Part shown: in pieces, positions 1 to 6,274 of the stretch
Layout: each line of letters opens with the position of its first letter
Position numbering within the stretch: position 1 is the first letter of the stretch
Origin: Ruminococcaceae bacterium UBA5397
GTDB taxonomy: Bacteria > Bacillota > Clostridia > Oscillospirales > Acutalibacteraceae
NCBI GenBank assembly: GCA_002411615.1
Contig: DHOF01000106.1
Coordinates: forward strand, 4,630 to 15,569
Direction of reading: 5' to 3'
DNA length: 10,940 nt
Translations under genes and position numbers: made by a program
Notes under the pieces: generated by a model
Told to the model about the DNA's origin: nothing
The model's input: only the letters and a program-made list of their open reading frames with translations
Databases searched by the model: none

Positions 1-21
1 TGCCAATTCCGCCACTCTCGC
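1..21 (-). tRNA. tRNA-Leu, 5' end only (cut by window edge)
   Basis: Read on the minus strand from position 21, the bases form a seven-base acceptor strand GCGAGAG, then TG at positions 8-9, then the D-arm start GCGGAATTGGCA. The GGCGGAATTGGCA block is characteristic of bacterial tRNA-Leu. Only the first 21 nucleotides are present, so the anticodon and isoacceptor cannot be read. A strong promoter lies just upstream at 49-77, which supports a real, expressed gene. tRNA-Ser is less likely because its D-arm usually reads GGCCGAGTGG. Confidence 0.85.
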
Positions 22-48
22 ATTTATCTTCAATTTTCCGACTTGAAT

Positions 49-77
49 ATAATATCATATCTCACCTTTGTTGTCAA
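49..77 (-). promoter_or_regulatory. Sigma-A promoter of the tRNA-Leu gene
   Basis: On the minus strand a perfect -35 TTGACA (77 to 72) is followed by a 17-bp spacer and a -10 TATTAT (54 to 49, five of six matches). Transcription would start near 42, about 20 bases before the tRNA 5' end, leaving a short leader for RNase P to remove. Confidence 0.8.
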
Positions 78-100
78 CCGTTTTCATGGCATTCATAACA

Positions 101-145
101 AGAAAAAGCGGCCTCTGCACAATCCGCAAAGGCTGCTGCTTTTAC
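101..145 (-). terminator. Rho-independent terminator of the GT2-murE-murF operon
   Basis: On the minus strand, CCTTTGC (132-126) pairs with GCAGAGG (118-112) around a 7-base loop, with one G-U pair. The stem is extended outward by imperfect G/C pairs, and the descending arm runs into CCGCTTTTTC. It starts about 30 bases after the murF stop codon and precedes the tRNA promoter. The plus-strand reading is also U-rich (GCTTTTACTTTTATT), so it could act in both directions. Confidence 0.7.
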
Positions 146-175
146 TTTTATTCTAAGAAAAAGATTCTTCTGTTT

Positions 176-1534
176 TCATAGTAAAGCCCGCACAATTTCA
201 TCTGTATGCATGCTGCGGGAACCTTTCACTAAAACAGTATCTCCGGCAGTCAAATATTGTTTCAATGTCTCTACTGCCTGCTTGTTTGTTTCGCACTCTT
301 TATATTCAAGTTTAGAGTTTATCCTCAGCGCCCCTTTTACAATCTCTTTTGCGCGTTCCCCTACCGTAACCAGAAAATCGACGCCGAATTTCGCCGCGCA
401 GATTCCACACTCAAAATGTGCTTTCTGAGAGCATTCTCCCAGTTCCAACATATCGGCAAGTGCCGCTACACGTCTTCCCTTGTTAAAAGAAGAAAGCACT
501 TCCAAACTGCTCTTGACTGCATCTGGGCTGGCATTATAAGAATCATCAATAATCGTAATACGGTTTGCTTCATGAATCTGCTGACGCATCGCGAGCGGAT
601 GATAATTTTTCAGAGCACAAATTGCGTTTTGAGCGGATACTCCCAATTTTTCAGCCACTGCAATCCCCAGCATTGCATTGATCACATGATGGGTTCCAAG
701 AACCGGCAGATCAACCAGCCACTCCGCTTTTCCGTGACTTACAAGAAAACAGGTATGTCCATTTTCCATTCGAATGTTTTTGGCCCGATAATCACACTCT
801 TCAGAAGTCCCAACATAAATTTCCTCAAAGGGGAGCTTTCCTCGCAAAGAAGCTAAAAGCGGATCTTCCCCATTTAAGAAAAGAACGGAATCTTTTTGGA
901 ACTGATCGATAATATGCAGTTTCTGTTCCAAAATATTTTCCTGCGTATGCAAATTTTCAATATGAGAAATTCCGATGTTCGTCATTACCGCATACTTGGG
1001 TGCTGCAATTCTTGCAAGACGGCTCATCTCTCCAAATTGGCTCATTCCCATTTCGATCACTGCCACCTGCTGATCCTCTTCTAGCTGAAACATCGTAAGC
1101 GGCAAGCCCACCTGGCTATTTTGGTTTCCCTGTGTCTTCATTACCTTGAGCTCAGAAGAAAGCGCCAGCGCCACCATTTCCTTGGTCGTTGTTTTCCCTA
1201 CGCTCCCTGTAATTCCAATCACCGGGAGCGAAAACTTTCTACGATAAGCAGCGGCAAGCATTTGTAGTGCTTTCAAGGTATCCGGCACCGCAATCCACAC
1301 ACGACTGTCATGCATCGACTGGTGATTCTGCGTGAAAGTAGCAACAGCGCCTGCTTTGAAAACTGCCGGAATATAAATATGCGCATCGGTTCGTTCTCCG
1401 CGGATCGGAACAAAAAGCGACCCTACCCCCGCCTGCCGACTGTCCGTACAGACCGATGTAATCAACGCTGTCGGATCTCCGCAGAGAATCTTTCCGCCGC
1501 AAGCCTCTGCAGCTTCTTTTACCGTCATCTGCAT
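176..1534 (-). CDS. murF: UDP-N-acetylmuramoyl-tripeptide--D-alanyl-D-alanine ligase (MurF)
   Basis: A cytoplasmic ATP-dependent ligase that adds D-Ala-D-Ala to UDP-MurNAc-tripeptide, the last soluble step in building the stem pentapeptide. The 452 residues match the family's usual length. The N-terminal substrate-binding domain carries DSR (31-33). The central ATPase domain has P-loop GSVGKTTTK (110-118), EMGMSQFGEM (161-170) and TNIGISHIENL (from 185). The C-terminal domain has DSYNASPD (331-338), a MurF hallmark that separates it from MurC, MurD and MurE. The ATG at 1534 lies 8 bases after the murE stop, and its Shine-Dalgarno GAAGGGAAGG sits inside the last murE codons, so the two are probably translated together. 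A second ATG two codons later (1528) is possible. It is the last gene of the operon and a terminator follows. No key residue appears to be missing. Confidence 0.96.
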   Translation of the reverse strand: MQMTVKEAAEACGGKILCGDPTALITSVCTDSRQAGVGSLFVPIRGERTDAHIYIPAVFKAGAVATFTQNHQSMHDSRVWIAVPDTLKALQMLAAAYRRKFSLPVIGITGSVGKTTTKEMVALALSSELKVMKTQGNQNSQVGLPLTMFQLEEDQQVAVIEMGMSQFGEMSRLARIAAPKYAVMTNIGISHIENLHTQENILEQKLHIIDQFQKDSVLFLNGEDPLLASLRGKLPFEEIYVGTSEECDYRAKNIRMENGHTCFLVSHGKAEWLVDLPVLGTHHVINAMLGIAVAEKLGVSAQNAICALKNYHPLAMRQQIHEANRITIIDDSYNASPDAVKSSLEVLSSFNKGRRVAALADMLELGECSQKAHFECGICAAKFGVDFLVTVGERAKEIVKGALRINSKLEYKECETNKQAVETLKQYLTAGDTVLVKGSRSMHTDEIVRALL

Positions 1535-1542
1535 AAAATTCT

Positions 1543-3006
1543 TTACGCCTTCCCTTCCGCCTTTAGAATATCACGGACAACTTCACGTTCATCAAGGTGA
1601 TATTTTACACCCTTAATTTCCTGATAATCTTCATGGCCCTTTCCGGCGAGAACAACAATATCCCCATCTTGTGCATGATCCATACAGTAGCGGATTGCTT
1701 CTTTTCTATCCGGAATGACTAGATACTTTCCGTCGGTTTTATGCAATCCAACTTCAATATCAGCAATAATATCTATCACATTTTCAAAGCGGGAATTATC
1801 TGCGGTTACAACGGACAAATCCGCAAATTTTCCGCTCATTTCGCCCATTTCATACCGACGAATTTTCGGACGGTTTCCACCCGCTCCAAAGAGGCAAATC
1901 AGACGATGCGGCTGATACTCCCGCAAAGTAGTCAGAATGTTTTCCATGCTGACCGCATTATGGGCATAGTCAATCAGCAGCGTATAATTGCCGGGCACAG
2001 GAACAGGCTCTACTCTGCCCTTTACTTTAACCGTATCGAGACCCTCTCGGATTGCTTTTTCCGAAACATTAAAATGACGGCAAACCGCCACTGCAGAAAG
2101 CGCATTATAAACGCTGAATTTTCCTGGAATATCCACCGTGATATTTTTAGCGTTAACTACTCCCTCCAAATCAAACTGAACGCCAAGATAACCCGGGCGA
2201 GAAACCAGTTTTTCATTGGAAGCGCGCAGCTCGGCTTTATTTGAAAATCCGTAGAATTCGAGCGGGCAAGTATGCCCCTCAACAATTCCCTTCCAATTTG
2301 AATCATCGAGATTAATAATCCCCAACTTGCTCTGCTGAAACAGCATTGCTTTGCAACGACGATATTCTTCCATATCTTTGTGTTCTACACCGCCGATATG
2401 GTCGGGAGAAAAATTCGTAAATAAACCAATATCAAACGTAAAACCGCTGACCCGATACTCCCGAAGGCCAATGGAACTTGCCTCGATCACACAGGCTTTA
2501 CAGCCGGATTCCACCATATGACGCATAGCCGACTGAATCTCATAAGAGGCAGGCGTTGTATTCTCTGTCTTTGTAATCTGGTCTCCGATAACTGTACCGA
2601 TCGTCCCGATAATTCCGGTGTGGATTCCCGCACTCTCTAAAATAGAGTGTACCATGTAGCTGACAGTTGTCTTCCCTTTTGTTCCGGTGATTCCAATTAC
2701 CGTGAGTTCCTGGGCAGGATTTCCAAACCATGCTGCCGACAATACAGCAAGCGCATATTTTGTATTTTCTACCCTTATAACGGCACAGGAAAGCGTTTGT
2801 ACTTCCTCCTGAACAACAACGGCTGCAGCGCCGGTATCCTGGGCCTGTTTCACAAACTGATGCCCATTGAAATTTGGGCCTACCATACAAACAAAGACGC
2901 TGCCTTTCACAACTTTTCTGGAATCATAAACGACACCCGTAACTTCGGCGGTGTTGTCTCCTTTTAAACTGCAGGGCAGGTTCTTTATCAATTCTTTTAA
3001 AATCAT
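1543..3006 (-). CDS. murE: UDP-N-acetylmuramyl-tripeptide synthetase (MurE), probably meso-diaminopimelate adding
   Basis: A cytoplasmic Mur ligase that adds the third stem-peptide residue to UDP-MurNAc-L-Ala-D-Glu. At 487 aa it is of normal length. Visible motifs are YDSRK (27-31) in the UMP-binding domain, P-loop GTKGKTT (108-114), TTPASYE (150-156), SPDHIGG (200-206), the lysine of CKAMLF (K219) where MurE enzymes carry a carbamylated lysine, DYAHN (346-350), and AGKGHEDYQ (454-462). GTKGKTT and SPDHIG...EH recall the lysine-adding MurE of streptococci. The DAP-contacting positions known from E. coli MurE are mostly kept, however: D402, N403, R405 and E459. The usual DNPR is DNSR here, with Ser404 for Pro. 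I infer DAP specificity, not proven. ATG at 3006 has GGAGGA about six bases upstream. It lies 26 bases after the GT2 stop and 8 bases before murF. Confidence 0.93.
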   Translation of the reverse strand: MILKELIKNLPCSLKGDNTAEVTGVVYDSRKVVKGSVFVCMVGPNFNGHQFVKQAQDTGAAAVVVQEEVQTLSCAVIRVENTKYALAVLSAAWFGNPAQELTVIGITGTKGKTTVSYMVHSILESAGIHTGIIGTIGTVIGDQITKTENTTPASYEIQSAMRHMVESGCKACVIEASSIGLREYRVSGFTFDIGLFTNFSPDHIGGVEHKDMEEYRRCKAMLFQQSKLGIINLDDSNWKGIVEGHTCPLEFYGFSNKAELRASNEKLVSRPGYLGVQFDLEGVVNAKNITVDIPGKFSVYNALSAVAVCRHFNVSEKAIREGLDTVKVKGRVEPVPVPGNYTLLIDYAHNAVSMENILTTLREYQPHRLICLFGAGGNRPKIRRYEMGEMSGKFADLSVVTADNSRFENVIDIIADIEVGLHKTDGKYLVIPDRKEAIRYCMDHAQDGDIVVLAGKGHEDYQEIKGVKYHLDEREVVRDILKAEGKA

Positions 3007-3032
3007 GGATATTCCTCCATTAATGTCAAAAT

Positions 3033-4061
3033 TTAAGTCATTTGCCGAATATGATAACGAAAGTATGATCCAATCAAATGAAAATGATCTATTCTCAAGA
3101 TTCTCTGCATCCTTTTTTCTGTTCGGGAAAATCCATCTTGAAAATCCGACTGGATTGCTCGAATCATCAAAGGAGTTCTAAGAATCTTTTTCAAGCGGTC
3201 ATATAGTTTTTCCCGATTCTCCAAAGAACTTTTAACCGCTTCTTCCAAACAAGACTTTCCTGCCTCCAGCAAAAACCATGCAAGATGGCGTTTTTCTAAA
3301 TGCTCATAAGCATGCTGCTGCTTTAAAAAATCCGCTACCATCTCAAAGCAAGCTTGGTACCGTTCGATCAGGCTTTTTTTCTGCTCCAAAATTTCCGTCT
3401 GAGATTTTTGAAAAGCAACAAATGGTTCCGGCAAAAGAACGGTTTTATGCGAAGTATAATGTGCGATAATCGCTGCCGGCAATGCCGGTGGAAAAAGCTC
3501 TGTCGCTTTAAAAAAGTGCAGATGGTTTTCTAAAAACCATTCTCGCCGATAAAGTCTTCTCCATGGAGAATCCAAGCCTTTTACTTTTCTCCACTCCTGT
3601 TCCCTTGTTCCCGGCCCTACCAACGCATTTTGTACCAACTCACAGATTTTAGGATCAGAAGTGTCCTTTGAGATTGGAAGAGAATTTTTCTCCCCAGAGG
3701 CCGTCACTTCCCCAAAGAGCAGAAGATCTGCTCTTTCACGCTGAGCATAGGAAACAAGTGTTTTAGCAGCTTCCTGCATCAGACAGCTTTCTCCCGGCAA
3801 AAACAGAAGATAGTCTCCCCTTGCGCGAACTGCTCCAAAATTAAAGCAGTCATATTTTCCACCATGAGGCTTATCATACACGGTAACACGGGGATCCTGA
3901 CGTTCAAACTGATGGCAAAATTCTAGTGAATGGTCTTCTGAACCGTCATTGATCAACAGTAATTCCAAATCAGGATTACTCTGCTTCAGAATACTCTCTA
4001 CACACGGATTCAGTTTTTCTTCACCGTTATATACCGGTACAATGACTGAAAGTGCAGGCAA
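3033..4061 (-). CDS. Family 2 glycosyltransferase lacking an obvious DxD motif
   Basis: The first ~120 residues have a GT2 (GT-A) fold pattern: SVIVPVYNGEEKL (5-17), LINDGSEDHS (36-45), a PHGG/N74/G76 segment, then RGDYLLFLPGES (81-92). At this last place active GT2 enzymes normally have a DxD metal-binding motif (FLDSDD-like); here it reads LPGES. SPWRRLYRREWFL (165-177) matches the WxxLYRxxF block of many wall and polysaccharide GT2 proteins. The C-terminal ~120 residues are charged and helical without a recognisable domain. No signal peptide or membrane span is seen. The start is TTG at 4061: it has GGAGGG six bases upstream, and SVIVPVY falls at the usual distance from the N terminus. It is first in an operon with murE (26-base gap) and murF, suggesting an envelope role. 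Donor, acceptor and even activity are unknown. Confidence 0.85.
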   Translation of the reverse strand: MPALSVIVPVYNGEEKLNPCVESILKQSNPDLELLLINDGSEDHSLEFCHQFERQDPRVTVYDKPHGGKYDCFNFGAVRARGDYLLFLPGESCLMQEAAKTLVSYAQRERADLLLFGEVTASGEKNSLPISKDTSDPKICELVQNALVGPGTREQEWRKVKGLDSPWRRLYRREWFLENHLHFFKATELFPPALPAAIIAHYTSHKTVLLPEPFVAFQKSQTEILEQKKSLIERYQACFEMVADFLKQQHAYEHLEKRHLAWFLLEAGKSCLEEAVKSSLENREKLYDRLKKILRTPLMIRAIQSDFQDGFSRTEKRMQRILRIDHFHLIGSYFRYHIRQMT

Positions 4062-4116
4062 ATAAATCCCTCCATTTAAAATTTCTGCTCATAAAGACGT
4101 TTATACGAACTTTTAT

Positions 4117-4145
4117 ATTATATCATCTGAAAAAACAGATTACAA
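4117..4145 (-). promoter_or_regulatory. Candidate sigma-A promoter of the GT2-murE-murF operon
   Basis: On the minus strand, TTGTAA (4145 to 4140, four of six to consensus) is followed by a 17-bp spacer and a perfect TATAAT (4122 to 4117). Transcription would begin near 4110, giving a leader of about 50 bases before the TTG start of the glycosyltransferase gene. Confidence 0.65.
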
Positions 4146-4206
4146 TCTTTTGCCAAACATGAATAGCTTTTGCCCTTTTGTTCATAATAAATCTGGTGAT
4201 GTATTT

Positions 4207-4884
4207 ATGATGATTTCTTTAATCCGTACACTACTGCTATACATAGTGATTATAGCAGCAGTTAGGCTCATGGGAAAACGACAGATCAGTGAACTGCAGA
4301 CAAGCGAATTGGTAGTGACCCTTTTAATTTCTGATATTGCGGCCATTCCAATGCAGGATACCGGCCAGCCCCTCGCAAGCGGATTTATTCCAATCGCCGT
4401 TCTGGCAATTTGTGAAGTGGGTGCATCCTTTATCATGATGAAAAGCGGAAGATTTCGTGAAATGATCTGTGGAAAGCCCATCATTGTCATTCGAGACGGC
4501 AAAATTCAGCCGCAGGAAATGCACCGCCTCCGAATGACAACAGAAGATTTATTTGAAGCGATCCGGCAAAAAAATGTTTTCCATATTTCTGATGTTTCCT
4601 ACGCCATCGTTGAAACAAACGGAAAAATGAGCATTCTAAAAAAGCCTGAACAAGAAACCCCAACTGCAGGAGCTCTTGGGGTTGCTCAAACTGATTCCGG
4701 ATTCGAAACTGTTGTCGTCAGCGATGGGGTAATCAATGATTCTTCACTCAATCTTTGCAATAAGAACCGTATTTGGCTACAGAATATTTTGAAGAGCAAA
4801 CAGCTGCAGCCAAAAGATATTTTTATCATGACTGCCGACACCAGCGGTAATTATCAGATTATTCAGAAAAGAGGCAAAGTATGA
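4207..4884 (+). CDS. YetF-like membrane protein (DUF421)
   Basis: A 225-residue protein of the YetF/DUF421 family, whose members are bacterial membrane proteins with a cytoplasmic C-terminal domain. The molecular role is not well settled; some Bacillus members are linked to spore germination. Visible features are an N-terminal hydrophobic helix (about 3-20) followed by MGKRQISEL, a second hydrophobic stretch around TLLISDIAAIP, a third at FIPIAVLAICEVGASFI, then the soluble domain with GKPIIVIRDGKI, the RM..EDL..A.RQ segment and VSYAIVETNGKMSI, all typical of the family. The frame is open upstream to a TTG at 4150. I prefer ATG 4207 (or the adjacent ATG 4210) because the family starts just before its first membrane helix and GGTGAT lies a few bases upstream; this Shine-Dalgarno is weak. 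The last four bases overlap the next gene. I see no convincing plus-strand promoter in 4062-4206. Confidence 0.88.
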   Translation: MMISLIRTLLLYIVIIAAVRLMGKRQISELQTSELVVTLLISDIAAIPMQDTGQPLASGFIPIAVLAICEVGASFIMMKSGRFREMICGKPIIVIRDGKIQPQEMHRLRMTTEDLFEAIRQKNVFHISDVSYAIVETNGKMSILKKPEQETPTAGALGVAQTDSGFETVVVSDGVINDSSLNLCNKNRIWLQNILKSKQLQPKDIFIMTADTSGNYQIIQKRGKV

Positions 4885-5261
4885 ATCGGCTTGTTATCAT
4901 CGGTATCCTTGCGGTTCTGCTGGGCGTAGTCTGCAATCTGGGAATGCACACAACTTTGCAGTATACAGACAATATGATACAGGAACTTGCAAATGCAAAG
5001 TCAGTCTCGGTTTCTGGGGATTATGACCATGCACAGGAACTTTGCAAGGAAATAAAAGAGGACTGGCAGGGTTGTCATGAGGTTCTCTGTACTTTTATGC
5101 CTCATGCTAGACTAGAGGCCATCGATCAAACACTTTCTACACTGCCGGAATTGTGCGAAACAAATTCAATTGAACAATTTTACTCTGAATGTGATCGCGG
5201 ATCTGTCCAATTGGAATATTTAAAAGAAAGCGAAGTTCCAACTCTGCAAAACCTTTTTTAA
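4881..5261 (+). CDS. DUF4363-type small membrane-anchored protein
   Basis: A 126-residue protein with one N-terminal hydrophobic helix (about 4-24, LVIIGILAVLLGVVCNLGMH) and no other membrane span. The rest is soluble and acidic, probably alpha-helical, with W62 in KEDWQGCHEVL and alternating helices up to the C terminus. Length, topology and position directly after a DUF421 gene fit the DUF4363 family, found beside DUF421 genes in Clostridia. The function is unknown. The ATG overlaps the preceding stop codon as ATGA, a classical translational-coupling arrangement, so the two products are probably made together and may interact at the membrane (inference). The soluble part would lie outside the cell if the N-terminal helix acts as a signal anchor. 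Confidence 0.8.
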   Translation: MNRLVIIGILAVLLGVVCNLGMHTTLQYTDNMIQELANAKSVSVSGDYDHAQELCKEIKEDWQGCHEVLCTFMPHARLEAIDQTLSTLPELCETNSIEQFYSECDRGSVQLEYLKESEVPTLQNLF

Positions 5262-5282
5262 AAGTTTAAATCGCAATTTTAG

Positions 5283-5338
5283 AAGAAGTCGGTACAATTT
5301 TCTAGCTACAGAAATTGTACCGACTTCTTTTGATTTTT
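5283..5338 (+). terminator. Strong hairpin terminator after the DUF421-DUF4363 operon
   Basis: An 18-bp perfect inverted repeat pairs 5283-5300 (AAGAAGTCGGTACAATTT) with 5312-5329, around an 11-base loop. It is followed by TTTTGATTTTT. It begins 21 bases after the DUF4363 stop and precedes the promoter of the next gene, so it insulates the two transcription units. Confidence 0.9.
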
Positions 5339-5354
5339 AAAAAATTCCATTTTC

Positions 5355-5383
5355 TTGACAGTTAGCAAACCTTAGTTTATAAT
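5355..5383 (+). promoter_or_regulatory. Consensus sigma-A promoter of the alpha/beta hydrolase gene
   Basis: TTGACA (5355-5360) and TATAAT (5378-5383) are separated by exactly 17 bp, matching the sigma-A consensus at every hexamer base. Transcription would start near 5390, about 43 bases before the ATG. The spacer and -10 edge contain AAAC-N4-GTTT (5367-5378), and ACCTTA recurs at 5369 and 5386, so an operator may overlap the promoter. Confidence 0.88.
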
Positions 5384-5432
5384 ACACCTTACATTTCGCA
5401 AACAGACCAAATTCACAAAAGGAAATGAATTT

Positions 5433-6176
5433 ATGATTTTTAAGGAAACAGGAGAGAAAAGCCTTCCAACTATTATCCTACTACATGGCGGCGGACTATC
5501 CGACTGGTCATGGAAGAATGCTGTACCGCTTTTGTCATCCGAATTTCATTTAGTAACCCCTATTTTAGACGGACATGGTGAAGACGGTTCGGAAACATTT
5601 ATCAGCATCCAAAAATGCGCGGAAGAATTAATCGGCTATATTGAAAACGATTGCGGTGGAAAGGTTTTTGCGATTGGCGGACTTTCTATCGGTGCACAGA
5701 TTACAGTGGAAACACTGTCTAAAAAGTCTGATATTACTCAATATGCCATTATTGAAAGTGCTTTAACAATTCCCATTAAAGGCACAACTGCTATAACCGT
5801 TCCAGCTTACCAACTGCTTTATGGCCTGATTAAAAGGCGCTGGTTTTCTAAAATGCAGGCAAAATCCCTATGTGTCCCTGACGAACTATTTGAAACTTAT
5901 TACCAGGACAGTCAAAAGATCAGTAAACAATCTTTAATTAACCTTACACTGAGTAATGGCAATTATCGTTTAAAGCCTTCTATTGCGGCTACTCATGCAA
6001 AGGTCTTGATTATTGTTGGCTCAGATGAAATCAAAGTGATGAAAGAATCTGCCGAGTTGCTGTATCGTACGATTCCAAAAAGCCAACTGTATATTGCTAA
6101 AAATATGAAACATGGTCAGCTCAGTTTGGTACATACAGAGCAATATATAAATCTATTGAAAAATTTTTTCGAATAA
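5433..6176 (+). CDS. Alpha/beta-fold hydrolase
   Basis: A 247-residue single-domain alpha/beta hydrolase without signal peptide or membrane helix, so presumably cytoplasmic. Visible landmarks are the oxyanion-hole strand LLHGGG (16-21), the DGHGED turn (46-51), the nucleophile elbow GGLSIG (82-87, Ser85), the acid in VGSDE (Asp198) and the catalytic His227 in MKHGQLS. The triad is therefore complete and the protein is probably an active esterase, lipase-like or C-C bond hydrolase; the substrate cannot be deduced. Residues 112-175 form the variable cap. ATG 5433 has AAGGA about nine bases upstream and is the first in-frame start after the promoter. It stands alone between two hairpin terminators, so it is probably monocistronic, and no neighbour hints at a pathway. 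Confidence 0.9.
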   Translation: MIFKETGEKSLPTIILLHGGGLSDWSWKNAVPLLSSEFHLVTPILDGHGEDGSETFISIQKCAEELIGYIENDCGGKVFAIGGLSIGAQITVETLSKKSDITQYAIIESALTIPIKGTTAITVPAYQLLYGLIKRRWFSKMQAKSLCVPDELFETYYQDSQKISKQSLINLTLSNGNYRLKPSIAATHAKVLIIVGSDEIKVMKESAELLYRTIPKSQLYIAKNMKHGQLSLVHTEQYINLLKNFFE

Positions 6177-6217
6177 AAAAATGATCATTTTTCGTGCCAA
6201 ATTTTTATAAAAAATAT

Positions 6218-6256
6218 AGGAGTGCTTGGCTGATTCAAAATCAGCCAAGCACTCCT
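6218..6256. terminator. Bidirectional terminator shared by convergent genes
   Basis: A 16-bp perfect inverted repeat (6218-6233 with 6241-6256) closes a 7-base loop. On the plus strand TTTTC follows; on the minus strand the arm is followed by a U-rich run (TATATTTTTTATAAAAA). It lies 41 bases after the hydrolase stop and 18 bases after the end of the M23 peptidase gene on the other strand, so it probably ends both transcripts. Confidence 0.9.
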
Positions 6257-6274
6257 TTTCTTTATATTAGACAA

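Noticed and set aside
257..856. Plus-strand open frame of 199 codons opposite murF
   Set aside because: It lies wholly antisense to a well-supported murF, has no recognisable domain and a Cys/His/Arg-rich, unprotein-like composition. It is a shadow of the real gene.
1741..2244. Plus-strand open frame of 167 codons opposite murE
   Set aside because: Fully inside murE on the other strand, with no similarity to a known family and no start signal.
4150..4206. N-terminal extension of the DUF421 protein from TTG 4150 or ATG 4159
   Set aside because: No Shine-Dalgarno precedes either codon, the extra residues are not membrane-like, and the family begins just before its first helix, as from ATG 4207.
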